Made by a program: the position numbers and the translations under genes. Shown one piece after another: positions 26,784 through 34,642 of a stretch of DNA of 64,000 nt (position 1 is the first letter of the stretch; each line of letters begins with the position of its first letter). Source of the DNA: CAITSH01 sp945892985 (GTDB taxonomy: Bacteria; Pseudomonadota; Gammaproteobacteria; Burkholderiales; SG8-39); contig CAMDDU010000016.1 of assembly GCA_945892985.1 (NCBI GenBank), positions 1 to 64,000 of the forward strand. The letters run 5' to 3'. Below the pieces are notes generated by a model that worked only from the letters and a program-made list of their open reading frames with translations, made no database searches and was not told where the DNA came from.

Positions 26784-26899
26784 AGTTCAAGCGCCAGCTT
26801 TTCAATTGCCAATTTCAGAATTTGGGAAAGCTGCAAGAATCGCCAACGGTTCTATGCATGACGAATTAATTACAACACTATCCGGCCTTGATATTTAGC

Positions 26900-26965
26900 G
26901 ATGTGCCCCCCCGATGTGCCCCCCCCGATGTGCCCCCCCGATGTGCCCCCCCGATGTGCCCCCCA
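26900..26965. repeat. 13-bp G/C-tract tandem repeat, five units
   Basis: GATGTGCCCCCCC units start at 26900, 26913, 26927, 26940 and 26953, one with an extra C. The minus strand has five G-runs of 6-8 separated by CACATC, an unusually strong G-quadruplex-like pattern prone to slippage. It lies in the decayed zone between the pilus operon and the Bug gene at 27480. Confidence 0.8.
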
Positions 26966-27221
26966 TAGGGTAACCATATCCATCGGTCCGGTTTCCCAGC
27001 GAAAAATGGACCTGAATTGAGTTGCTGAGGTATTTCGTGTTGACGCCGACGCCAAATTGACTCAGGAGCTGATTTTGACTGGCCCAGCCCCGGAGGGGCG
27101 ACCGGCGGCGAAGCGTGTACTTGATCAAAAAGACGTGAGTGCTTCATGCTAAGCTGTCTGGCATTTCTGATCGGCGTCATAAACTGCAGCTTTCCCGCCC
27201 AGCGGCCCATCCGGTTAAGTT

Positions 27222-27332
27222 ATGTCTGAAACAGCTTTCTGCTACTACTGCGGCGCACGTCATCCTGTCGAAGAGATGCGCCAGATATTAACCAAGGGCG
27301 GCAAGCGCTGGCGCGCACCAACAACACCATGA
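27222..27332 (+). pseudogene. Small zinc-ribbon protein, truncated
   Basis: ATG at 27222 reads SETAFCYYCGARHPVEEMRQ then ILTKGGKRWRAPTTP and stops at 27332. CYYCGARHP plus KGGKRWR resembles the N-terminus of a small C-x2-C zinc-ribbon protein whose continuation (normally a second Cys in RWRC) is lost. The coding sequence runs into the slipin fragment, overlapping it from 27305. Confidence 0.5.
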
Positions 27333-27427
27333 TCGTGCCGGCCAACCTCGCCGACCTGTCCTCGATGATGGCTACCGCAATGACCGTGCTCGACAAGACG
27401 CGTCCGGCGCAGGCAAAGCCGGTGTGA
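27305..27427 (+). pseudogene. SPFH/stomatin-like (slipin) protein, C-terminal fragment
   Basis: In the next frame ALARTNNTMIVPANLADLSS and MMATAMTVLDKTRPAQAKPV then a TGA at 27425 match the C-terminal end of QmcA/slipin band-7 proteins (LAKTNNTLILPANLxD...). The preceding 250 or so residues are absent. The fragment joins the zinc-ribbon piece at about 27303-27315, a deletion junction. Confidence 0.55.
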
Positions 27428-27479
27428 TGGTGTTTTGCAGATGATTTCCGGATCAAACATTTTTACCAGGGAGAATGCA

Positions 27480-28451
27480 ATGAATGTTGGCAAAATTGGA
27501 CTAAGCGTGTGTGCGTTGATTGTTGCGTCCTTGGCGCAACCCGTATTGGCGCAAAACTTCCCATCCAAGCCGATAAAAATCATCGCGCCCTACGCCGCCG
27601 GCGGCGCCGCCGACCTGATGGCGCGCTACCTGTGCGAAAAGCTGCCGCAGTCGCTGGGCCAGCCCTGCGTGGTCGAGAACCGCGCCGGCGCGGCTGGCAT
27701 GATAGGGATGGACGTCATGCTCAGGGCCGATCCGGACGGTCATACCCTGGCGATGATGCCCAATAACCTTTCCATCATCCCCGTGCTCTACGCCAAGGTG
27801 CCCTATGACACGCTCAAGGACGTCGCGCCGATCGCGCTGGTGTCGAGCACGCCCATCATGATCGGGGTGTCCGAGGGTTTTCCGGCCAAGACCTTCGGGG
27901 AACTGATCGCCATGGGCAAGGCCAACCCGGGCAAGCTTGACTTCACCACCTGCGGCCCGGCCTCGCCGCAGCACCTTGCCGGTGAAATGCTCGGCTCGAT
28001 GGCAAAAATGAAATGGCAGCACATCAACTACAAGGGTTGCGGCGCCGCCATGGCCGACGTGTTGTCGGGAACGGTGCCGGTGTTCATCAGCACTTACGCG
28101 CACTTTGCGCCGCAGATCAAGAGCGGCAAGCTGCGCGGCTACGCGACGCTGGGCGCCAAGCGCAGCCAGTTCGCGCCGGAATTCCCGACTGTGGCCGAAC
28201 TGGGCTATCCCGAGGTCGACATGGACGTATGGTTCGGACTGGTCGGATCGTCGAAAATCCCGCCGCAGGTGCTGGCGCGGCTCAATGCCGAGGTCAACAA
28301 GGCGCTCGCCCTGCCGGACTTGCGCGAGCGCCTGCTGTCACAACAGTACGAACCTCTTGGCGGCAGTTCGGAGCGCTTTGCCAAGCTGATTCGCGAAGAC
28401 ATGGAACGCTATGCCAAGGTGATTCGTGAATCGGGTATCAAACCTGACTGA
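27480..28451 (+). CDS. Bug-family tripartite tricarboxylate receptor
   Basis: A 323-residue secreted receptor: signal peptide ending PVLAQ, then FPSKPIKIIAPYAAGGAADL, ENRAGAAGMIG, DPDGHTLAM, PASPQHLAGEMLG and FPTVAELGYPEV, ending in SGIKPD. Start ATG at 27480 has GGGAG eight bases upstream. Intact, although its surroundings on both sides are decayed genes. Two adjacent Cys-containing spots (YLCEKLPQSLGQPCVVEN) could form a disulfide, seen in a subset of Bugs. Confidence 0.9.
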   Translation: MNVGKIGLSVCALIVASLAQPVLAQNFPSKPIKIIAPYAAGGAADLMARYLCEKLPQSLGQPCVVENRAGAAGMIGMDVMLRADPDGHTLAMMPNNLSIIPVLYAKVPYDTLKDVAPIALVSSTPIMIGVSEGFPAKTFGELIAMGKANPGKLDFTTCGPASPQHLAGEMLGSMAKMKWQHINYKGCGAAMADVLSGTVPVFISTYAHFAPQIKSGKLRGYATLGAKRSQFAPEFPTVAELGYPEVDMDVWFGLVGSSKIPPQVLARLNAEVNKALALPDLRERLLSQQYEPLGGSSERFAKLIREDMERYAKVIRESGIKPD

Positions 28452-28473
28452 GCCGGGCGACTGACCCGACCGG

Positions 28474-28857
28474 GTGCCCAAGGGGGCATCATCAACAACA
28501 GGACAATCGCGCGCGATCGGATATTGCGCCGACGGGCAGTTCGCTTACCTGGCGGCGACGTGCCCCGATGCGGATGTGGCCGTGGCCTTCCACGGCACGC
28601 ACATCCACAGCCATCTGGCCGAGGCGCACAGGATTCGCGGCCGGCTCAGCCTGCATTACGGCGGCAGTGACCCGCTCGTTCCGATGGCCGGGGTGGCACA
28701 AGTCCAGGCCGCATTCACAGGCAATCCCGCGGTGGACATCCCTGTCTACAAAGGCGACGCGCACGGCTTTAGCTTTGCCGGCCGTCCTATCACGAGGGCG
28801 CCGCGACGGCATCGCGTGCACGCGCGGCCGAGGTGCTGGCCGGGCTGAAACAGCCGC
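28474..28857 (+). pseudogene. Dienelactone hydrolase family, fragment
   Basis: The piece IGYCADGQFAYLAAT carries the nucleophile-elbow Cys region of dienelactone hydrolase, followed by VAFHGTHIHSHL, the Asp of LHYGGSDPLVPM and the His of GDAHGFSFAGRP. The first about 110 residues of the family are missing and the last 25 codons (YHEGAATASRARAAEVLAGL) are only in another frame, so there is an N-terminal truncation plus a frameshift near 28785. Confidence 0.7.
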
Positions 28858-29325
28858 TTATATGCAGCAGCCGAGCATGCAACGCAACTCGGTGTTGAGC
28901 AGATTTTGCGGATGGCCGCCAATGCGGCCGAAACCGAACGCGGCGATGAGATTCTCCACCGCGATCATCGCCATCTGCCGCCGCGCCTCGTCGCCCACGC
29001 CAAGGTCTGGCGTATTGGTCGCCATCACGCCCGAACGGGTGCAGGCATCAAGGTCGATGTCATCGTGGTTCGCGTCCATCTTGCACACCGCCTTGAGGTA
29101 AGGCAGGCCGGCAAGCAGTTCGGCATCGACGCCTCCGCTCGCGCCGGTGATCAGCGCCGCCTTGTCGCGCAATCGCGACTTCAGCATCGCCCGGTCCAGC
29201 GGGTCGCTTTCGACTTCGATGTCAAAAAAAATCTCAAGCCGCGAGACGATGCCAGGATAGGCGTGGCCGCACAGCAGCACGGGGTGCCGTCTCAGGCCGG
29301 CCAGCGCAAGTCGCGGTGACGCCAT
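28858..29325 (-). pseudogene. D-2-hydroxyacid dehydrogenase, middle deleted
   Basis: The reading frame joins the family N-terminus (PVLLCGHAYPGIVSRLEIFF ... ALITGASGGVDAELLAGLPYLKAV ... GVMATNTPD) directly to the C-terminus (EARRQMAMIAVENLIAAFGF ... LNTELRCMLGCCI). The whole Rossmann domain and catalytic Arg/Glu/His region, roughly 170 residues, are missing, so no activity is possible. The frame survived the deletion. The preserved tail recurs at 26742-26783. Confidence 0.75.
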
Positions 29326-29326
29326 G

Positions 29327-29829
29327 TCAGGCGGCCGGCGGCAGGGGTGCGCGCCCGCGCATCTGGTCTGACACTTTTTCCGCGATCATGCGCATGCCCC
29401 CTGACAGCTGGGACGGGCGCTTTTCAGCGGCATGTCGATTGCACGCTGGCGGATCTGCTCGCGCGAACTGCCCACGTGCGCCACCTCCATCAGCATGGCG
29501 ACGTTGTCTAGCGCATTTTTCCAGGGCAACAACGTTGGCTCCTGAAACAGGATGCCGATGCGCCGCTGGCGCACCGCCTCGATAGGCGTCACACCGGCGA
29601 CCGAAACCGTCCCCAGCGTAGGCGGCAAAAGTCCGGCGAGCACCTTTAGCAGCGTGCTCTTGCCGCAACCGGAAGGACCGATCAGCGATACAAAGCCGCC
29701 TTTAGGCACAGTGAGGTCGACGTCGTGCAGCACGCGGTTGGTGCGTCCGGCGACGGTGAAGTCGACGCAGACGCCGCGCGCCTCGATGTGGGCCGTCACC
29801 GGCGCCGGAGCAGAAACTTCCGCAGTCAT
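29327..29829 (-). pseudogene. ABC transporter ATPase (nitrate/taurine type), truncated
   Basis: From ATG at 29829: Walker A GPSGCGKSTLLK and Q-loop LFQEPTLLPWKN are present as in NrtD/TauB/SsuB ATPases. About residue 135 the frame shifts; LSQLSGGMRM, the ABC signature, lies in another frame near 29400, and after it the sequence turns into IAEKVSDQMRGRAPLPPAA with no Walker B or H-loop. No permease or binding protein accompanies it. A nonfunctional remnant of an ABC importer. Confidence 0.75.
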
Positions 29830-29851
29830 CTCGAATCCCGTCGTTCTTGAA

Positions 29852-30448
29852 TCAGCCGGCCGCCACGGCCTTCTGGAACGCCGGCCGCGCCTGCAGCACC
29901 GCAACCCAGGCCGCGGTTTTTGGGAACACCGGCAGGCCGAGCGGAAAGCCGATGCAACGCTTGACGATGGGCCCGAGCGCAATGTCGGCGAGTGAAAACT
30001 GTGCGCCGGCGACGAAGGCGTTCTTGGAGAGCTGGGCCTCAAGCACCTTGAGTTCCGCAGCGAGATTGGGCACCGTGTCGGCAGCGCGCTCGGCATCGGG
30101 CTTTTTCGCATCCTTGAAACCGCCCAGATAGGCACCGTTCAGCTCGGACAGCGTCCAGTCCATCCAGCTGTCTATTTTCGCGCGCTGCGCCAAATCGGCC
30201 GGATAGAGCGCCGTCGGGTGCGTCGCGGCCAGATAGCGCAGGATGGTGTTCGACTGCCAGATGACGTTGTCGCCGTCGATCAGCGTCGGCACTTTTTTTA
30301 TCGGGTTCATGGCAATGTATTCTGGCGTCGTGGTGTTCTCCCACTGCTTGCCGTAATCCTTGCGCTCGAACGGCAGGCCCAACTCTTCAAGTAAGAAAAT
30401 CACTTTTTGCACGTTGCCCGAGGTGGCGCGGCCAAGTAGTTGAATCAT
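29852..30448 (-). CDS. Glutathione S-transferase
   Basis: A 198-residue GST: thioredoxin-like N-domain with LGRATSGNVQKVIFLLEELG, the cis-Pro motif KKVPTLIDGD and QSNTILRYLA (SNAIL-like glutathione contact), then an all-helical C-domain with FVAGAQFSLADIALGP. It ends the cupin-LVIVD-Rid operon (36 bp after the Rid gene). In gentisate pathways a GST-type maleylpyruvate isomerase is the next step after ring cleavage, so that role is a plausible inference rather than something the sequence proves. Confidence 0.88.
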   Translation of the reverse strand: MIQLLGRATSGNVQKVIFLLEELGLPFERKDYGKQWENTTTPEYIAMNPIKKVPTLIDGDNVIWQSNTILRYLAATHPTALYPADLAQRAKIDSWMDWTLSELNGAYLGGFKDAKKPDAERAADTVPNLAAELKVLEAQLSKNAFVAGAQFSLADIALGPIVKRCIGFPLGLPVFPKTAAWVAVLQARPAFQKAVAAG

Positions 30449-30484
30449 GTTCTGCTCCCTTTTTGTATTGATTTGGATCGTTGT

Positions 30485-30865
30485 TTAAAGCGGTTTATAG
30501 GCGACGCATTCGATTTCTATTTTGGTGCTGATGACCGCGCGCGCCTCCACGGTGGTACGCGCGATGCGTCCCTCGGGGAAATATTCCTTGAATACGCCGT
30601 TGTAGCGGCCGAAGTCACGGGCGTCTTCGAGGTAGGTGGTGACCTTGACCACGTCGGCGAGCTCGCAACCGGCTTCCTTGAGCACGCGCTTCACCGTCTC
30701 CAGGGTGGCCCGCGTCTCCTCTTCGATGCTGCCCGCAACCATGGTGCCGTTCTCGTCCTTGCCGACCTGGCCGGACAAATAAACAAAATCGCCCGCACGC
30801 ACCGCCGGATGGAACGGCAGATTGGGGTTTTTCTTGCCGTAGACCTCTATCTTTCCCTTGCTCAT
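30485..30865 (-). CDS. RidA/YjgF family protein
   Basis: A 126-residue Rid-family protein: FVYLSGQVGKDENG, TLETVKRVLKEAGCELADVVKVTTYL, FPEGRIARTTVEARAVIS and a C-terminal EIECVAY. The Arg in ARTTVEA matches the catalytic Arg that binds the substrate carboxylate in imine-hydrolysing RidA members. ATG at 30865 follows AAAGGA. The gene lies between the LVIVD and GST genes on the same strand. It could hydrolyse an enamine/imine produced by the pathway. Confidence 0.88.
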   Translation of the reverse strand: MSKGKIEVYGKKNPNLPFHPAVRAGDFVYLSGQVGKDENGTMVAGSIEEETRATLETVKRVLKEAGCELADVVKVTTYLEDARDFGRYNGVFKEYFPEGRIARTTVEARAVISTKIEIECVAYKPL

Positions 30866-30912
30866 TGTTGCGTTTCCTTTCGCGTCGTTTCGTTTCCCGC
30901 GCCGGCTCAGCC

Positions 30913-32043
30913 TCAGCTTACGGTGCATTCGATGATGCTCAGGCCGCGCTGGCGGTCGAGCAGATAGACAAGGCCGCTTGGATCGACGGTGACATCGTTC
31001 GAGGACACCATCTCATAGCCCTGCGGCGGGTCGGGTTCGTAATAGCCCACTTCTTTGGGGGCGAGCGGGTCGGCGACATCGACGAGGCGCAGCCCGTTGG
31101 CAAACCAAGCAAACGGAATCACCGTGCCGTGGAAGCGCTCGGACGGCTGATGGCAGCCCATCATCGCCGGTTGCGCCGCGCCGTCGGGGTCGAGGCCGGG
31201 CTTCTGAAAGGTCGCGATTTGCACCGGCTTGCGCTCGTCGCTGATGTCGTAGATGCGCGCGTACGCTGGCGGCGACGGGTACAGCTTGGCCACATCCTCA
31301 TCGGCCACCAGCAGGATATCGCGGCCCTTCAACTTGCCGGGCATGCGCAGCGCGGTGTGCGTGGGGTGAGGGTTGTCCGCGCCGAGATTAATACCGGACA
31401 CGAGCCTGGGTTTTGACATGTCGGCGATGTCGAGTATGTAAAACCCGTGGTGCCAGTAGGAGACATAAAGGCGGTCGCCGACGCGCAATGGGTGGTGGCA
31501 GCGCGGCCGCACATAATTGTCCCAGGGATAGTCCTCGCCGCCGGCGACATGCTGACCCGGAATCCACCAGCGGCCGACTTCCTCGGGCGCGTCTGGCTTT
31601 GCCAGGTCCAGGATCATCATGATGTTGCCGACATAGCCGTCGGCGGTCGGGGAAATATAGGCGTAACGGCCGTCGAAGTCGTAACGGTGTACGCCGCCAC
31701 CCTCGCCGCTGACGCGCCACTTGTTGATCAGCTTCGGCCTGGACGGCGTGGAAACGTCGAAGATGCCCAAACCACCGCCGAAATCGGGCGCGCCATCGCG
31801 GAATTTTTCGTAGTTGACGACCATGATGCCGTTGGCCGTGCGCACCTTGTGCGAATGCCAACCGATGGGCACATCGAGCTTGGCGATCAATTTCGGATTT
31901 TTCGGGTCGGCAACATCGTAAATCGACGTGCCGTCCGGCGGCCGCATATGCGACACATACAAGGTGTTGCTGTCCCACCAGACCTGGCCGCCACCCGGGC
32001 AGTCGATCTGGCTGACAAGTTTGGTGTTCCAGGCTCGCGCCAT
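30913..32043 (-). CDS. LVIVD-repeat beta-propeller protein
   Basis: A 376-residue protein made of repeated strands of the LVIVD type: SIYDVADPKNPKLIAKL, LGIFDVSTPSRPKLINKW, MMILDLAKPDAPEEVGRW, FYILDIADMSKPRLVSG, ARIYDISDERKPVQIATF and LRLVDVADPLAPKEVGYY, six to seven blades. There is no signal peptide. Several His-rich loops (GWHSHKV, RCHHPLR, WHHGFY) could bind metal. Function is unknown; similar proteins occur near cupin dioxygenases. It is the second gene of the operon, 117 bp behind the cupin, and an inverted repeat precedes it. Confidence 0.75.
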   Translation of the reverse strand: MARAWNTKLVSQIDCPGGGQVWWDSNTLYVSHMRPPDGTSIYDVADPKNPKLIAKLDVPIGWHSHKVRTANGIMVVNYEKFRDGAPDFGGGLGIFDVSTPSRPKLINKWRVSGEGGGVHRYDFDGRYAYISPTADGYVGNIMMILDLAKPDAPEEVGRWWIPGQHVAGGEDYPWDNYVRPRCHHPLRVGDRLYVSYWHHGFYILDIADMSKPRLVSGINLGADNPHPTHTALRMPGKLKGRDILLVADEDVAKLYPSPPAYARIYDISDERKPVQIATFQKPGLDPDGAAQPAMMGCHQPSERFHGTVIPFAWFANGLRLVDVADPLAPKEVGYYEPDPPQGYEMVSSNDVTVDPSGLVYLLDRQRGLSIIECTVS

Positions 32044-32056
32044 GTCTATCGAGCCC

Positions 32057-32084
32057 GCATCAATTCGCGGACGCGAATTGATGC
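32057..32084. promoter_or_regulatory. Perfect 13-bp-arm inverted repeat upstream of the LVIVD gene
   Basis: GCATCAATTCGCG-GA-CGCGAATTGATGC, arms of 13 bp without mismatch around a 2-bp centre, lies 13 bp upstream of the LVIVD start codon. It could be an operator or, in the transcript, a hairpin in the leader between cupin and LVIVD. Confidence 0.5.
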
Positions 32085-32089
32085 TGTTC

Positions 32090-32131
32090 TCACCCTCTCC
32101 CTCGGGGAGAGGGCCGGGGAGAGGGCGTGAG
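32090..32131. repeat. GGGGAGAGGG-type palindromic intergenic repeat
   Basis: CACCCTCTCCCTCGGGGAGA followed by GGGCCGGGGAGAGGGCGTGAG, a common proteobacterial intergenic element, similar to 9691-9727. It stands in the gap between the cupin gene and the inverted repeat upstream of the LVIVD gene. Confidence 0.65.
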
Positions 32132-32160
32132 CGTTCTTATTTTTTTCCATCACGAAACGC

Positions 32161-33309
32161 TCATAAGCCCTGCAACAGGTTGATGATATCGCCCGAAGCG
32201 GTGCGGCCGTAGCGCGTCAGCAGGCCGAAGGTCGCCAACGCCGGCTCGTCGCTGGCAACGAACAGCACCATGGGATCCCGGCCTTCGTTCACGTACTCGG
32301 TCCAGTTACCCCCGGGCACCGCCAGGGTGTCGAACAGCTCAAGATCAAAACGCTTGCCCTCCACGAGCGCATGGCCGCGTCCCTCGATCGGCGACACCAG
32401 CAAGCTGGAGGACTGCTTGATCGGCAGCGTCTTTTCGCCCGGACGCAGCATTTGCATAAAGAACGTCATGGTCTTGAACACCGGGCCGCCGGTCAGCGGA
32501 TCGATGTATTCGAGCAGCAGGCCCTCGTGCAGGTTATCGGCGTAATCGCGGTTCTTCTCAAGCATCTCGCGCATCGGCTCGTAGCGGTAGGCATACATCG
32601 GTGAGGAGCCACCGACGCCGCGCGCATGACTGACAAAGCGCGCCTTGTAGCCGCCTGTGCCGTATATTCGCGACGAGTAATCGGTGGGGAAACGCGCGGT
32701 TTGCTGTTTCTTGGCGACGCCGCCCTCCTTGTAGTCGTGGTCGAAGGCGAGCGCGTTGAGACTCTCCACCAGCGGATAATCAAGGACAGAGAGGTTGATG
32801 GCCGGCGCGTCACCGACGTTGCCATGGTTGTGCCAGGTGTCGCGCGGCGTCAGCACCAGGTCGCCGGGGCCAAAGGTGATGTCCTCGCCCTCGACGCCGG
32901 TGAAATTCTGCATGCCAATAAGACCTAAGCGCGCGGCGCTGGCGGTGTGGCGGTGCGGAGGCATGATTTCGTTCGGGTCGTTCTGGCGATAGGCGGTGTA
33001 GAGGGTGCTCACCGTTGCGCGGCGCGGCGACAGGCCAGGATTGATCAGCACCAGAGACCGACGGTCGGTGTCTTCGGCCGTCACCAGTTCCGCGGAACGG
33101 TGCAGCAGCGATTCGATATCGTCCTTGTAGCTCCAGCGGAACGGAACCGGTTTCGGGCCGTTCATCAACTGGCGCACCTCGTCATGCTCGACGTCGGATT
33201 TTTTCGCCCAGAACGGAAACATGCTCTTGGCGTTGATATCGGCATACATCGCGCGCAACGCGACTTCTTTTTCTGTGCCGGCCAGTTTGATGTCGGTGTG
33301 ATTGCCCAT
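32161..33309 (-). CDS. Gentisate 1,2-dioxygenase-like bicupin
   Basis: A 382-residue two-cupin protein. The first cupin has the Fe(II) ligands HRH at about 119-121 (PPHRHTASAARL) and the WHNHG His near 160; the second cupin (GEKTLPIKQSSSLLVSPIEG ... FDTLAVPGGNW) lacks ligands, as in the family. It belongs with gentisate, salicylate and 1-hydroxy-2-naphthoate dioxygenases, which cleave between a carboxylated and a hydroxylated carbon. Start ATG at 33309 after AAGGGAG. First gene of the minus-strand operon, divergent from a GntR gene; amino- or nitro-substituted hydroxybenzoates are possible substrates given the Rid neighbour. Confidence 0.87.
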   Translation of the reverse strand: MGNHTDIKLAGTEKEVALRAMYADINAKSMFPFWAKKSDVEHDEVRQLMNGPKPVPFRWSYKDDIESLLHRSAELVTAEDTDRRSLVLINPGLSPRRATVSTLYTAYRQNDPNEIMPPHRHTASAARLGLIGMQNFTGVEGEDITFGPGDLVLTPRDTWHNHGNVGDAPAINLSVLDYPLVESLNALAFDHDYKEGGVAKKQQTARFPTDYSSRIYGTGGYKARFVSHARGVGGSSPMYAYRYEPMREMLEKNRDYADNLHEGLLLEYIDPLTGGPVFKTMTFFMQMLRPGEKTLPIKQSSSLLVSPIEGRGHALVEGKRFDLELFDTLAVPGGNWTEYVNEGRDPMVLFVASDEPALATFGLLTRYGRTASGDIINLLQGL

Positions 33310-33384
33310 GGCAACTCCCTTGCGTCTGTTTGAATTGAACGGATTCGATAGTGCCAAGCCATCAAATCCCTGTCAACCAAAAAA

Positions 33385-33403
33385 AACCAAAATCATTTTG
33401 GTT
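33385..33403. promoter_or_regulatory. Perfect 19-bp palindromic operator between cupin operon and GntR gene
   Basis: AACCAAAAT-C-ATTTTGGTT, 9-bp arms with a single central base and no mismatch, lies 76 bp upstream of the cupin start and 133 bp upstream of the GntR start. Its shape fits a dimeric GntR/FCD regulator. Confidence 0.65.
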
Positions 33404-33480
33404 GCAAACTATTTCAATATCAGTGCTTCAGGATGCCTGCATCAGCAACGTTGCGGAAAGGCTGAATTCGAGTGAATTTA

Positions 33481-33509
33481 TTGTGCGGTTATTGGAATTC
33501 GGCTAGCAT
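33481..33509 (+). promoter_or_regulatory. Putative promoter of the GntR gene
   Basis: TTGTGC (33481-33486), a 17-nt spacer and TAGCAT (33504-33509) lie 26 bp upstream of the ATG at 33536. Both boxes match the consensus at four of six positions. Confidence 0.4.
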
Positions 33510-33535
33510 TCGGACAATCCCACAAGGGGCAACCA

Positions 33536-34192
33536 ATGCACAACCAAATGCAACCAGGCTTGGATACCGATCTGAATTCTCTGGTAGAGCAGCTGCGCCG
33601 GCGCCTTGCCGCGGGCGAGCCCCTTCCGGCGGAACGCGCCATCGCAGAACAGTACGCCGTAAAGCGCCACAAGGTGCGCCAGGCCCTTGCCCAATTGCGC
33701 GAACTGGGCGATCTCGATCAGACGCGGCGCATGAACGCTGCCGGCGGCGAATCGCTGATACGCGCCACCAACCCCCTGGAAGTGATCGAGCTAAGGCTGG
33801 CGCTTGAGCCCGCCCTGGCGCGCCTCGCCGCCGTGCGCGCGACACCGCTTGAAATCGCGCGCATCGTGCGCGCCGCGACGACCCCCCCGGACATGCAGCG
33901 CAGCACCGCCGACCTGGCTTTCCACAAGCTCGTCGCCGCGGCAAGCGGCAATGCGCTCGCCGCCGACCTCTACAGCCTGCTGCGCAAAGTCGGTTCGGAT
34001 GCGCGTGTGCGGGTGCAAAACGCGGCACCCACCTGCCCGAACCGCCTGGCACAGCGCGACCAGGAGCACCGCGCAGTAGCCGAGGCCATCGCCGCGCGCG
34101 ACCCGGAGCGCGCCGAGGCGGCGATGCGCGCCCACCTCAATACGGTGCACCGCCTGATATTGAACCGCCTGACCGCAGCCAACGCCGCCTAG
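33536..34192 (+). CDS. GntR-family regulator, FCD (FadR/VanR) subfamily
   Basis: A 218-residue regulator: winged helix with LPAERAIAEQYAVKRHKVRQALAQLRELG (residues about 30-58), then an FCD ligand-binding domain with ELRLALEPALARLAAVRA, a His in DLAFHKLVAAASGN and EHRAVAEAIAARDPERAEAAMRAHL at the end (usual metal-binding Asp/His positions). It is divergent from the cupin operon with a perfect palindrome between, so it likely represses that operon and responds to its organic acid. Confidence 0.9.
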   Translation: MHNQMQPGLDTDLNSLVEQLRRRLAAGEPLPAERAIAEQYAVKRHKVRQALAQLRELGDLDQTRRMNAAGGESLIRATNPLEVIELRLALEPALARLAAVRATPLEIARIVRAATTPPDMQRSTADLAFHKLVAAASGNALAADLYSLLRKVGSDARVRVQNAAPTCPNRLAQRDQEHRAVAEAIAARDPERAEAAMRAHLNTVHRLILNRLTAANAA

Positions 34193-34202
34193 CAGGGTGT
34201 TG

Positions 34203-34221
34203 AAAAAGGGGGCGATGCCCC
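34203..34221 (-). terminator. Terminator between convergent transcripts
   Basis: Read on the minus strand, GGGGC-ATC-GCCCC is followed by CTTTTT. It would stop minus-strand transcripts from the TcuAB region before the GntR gene. Confidence 0.45.
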
Positions 34222-34297
34222 TCCTTTAGATTCCCTGAATAAAAGGCCGCTGAGCGGGAAGCCGGCGCGCCGGTTACGTTATTTCCATCCGGAGTCG

Positions 34298-34594
34298 TCA
34301 TTTTTCAACCACCTGCCGGCGGACGCCCCGGGCTCCGGCAATGACGGCGATCAGGCTGAGAAACGCCGCTCCGCACAAACCCGACAGATTGCCAAAGCCT
34401 AGATACCCCGGAACGAGCGGCGCAACGGCAATCGCGCCCAAGTCCGGCGCCAGGTGCAGGGACAGCATGGCGGCGACGACGCCGGCAAGGATGTTGCGGG
34501 AGGGTTCGACGCCCCAGCCGGCGGGTAACTTGAAGAATTTCCAGCGCGAAGATGCGACTGCTGAATCAAAGATGCGTGATCCCAAGATTCTCAC
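34298..34594 (-). CDS. Hypothetical membrane protein, possibly a fragment
   Basis: A 98-residue frame with a polar start and two hydrophobic stretches (about 36-57 and 70-88: NILAGVVAAMLSLHLAPDLG and LCGAAFLSLIAVIAGARG). The composition looks real and vaguely like the start of a permease, possibly an anion-transporter fragment, but no family is assigned. It lies downstream of tcuB on the same strand. Confidence 0.35.
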   Translation of the reverse strand: MRILGSRIFDSAVASSRWKFFKLPAGWGVEPSRNILAGVVAAMLSLHLAPDLGAIAVAPLVPGYLGFGNLSGLCGAAFLSLIAVIAGARGVRRQVVEK

Positions 34595-34642
34595 TCAGTC
34601 GTCGGGGAAATTCCCCGGCGGGTGTTTCATCGCAATACCGCC

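Noticed and set aside
26900..26965. Glycine-rich protein-coding repeat on the minus strand
   Set aside because: All three minus-strand frames through the repeat stay open only because of its composition; no homologous flanks, so it is treated as non-coding.
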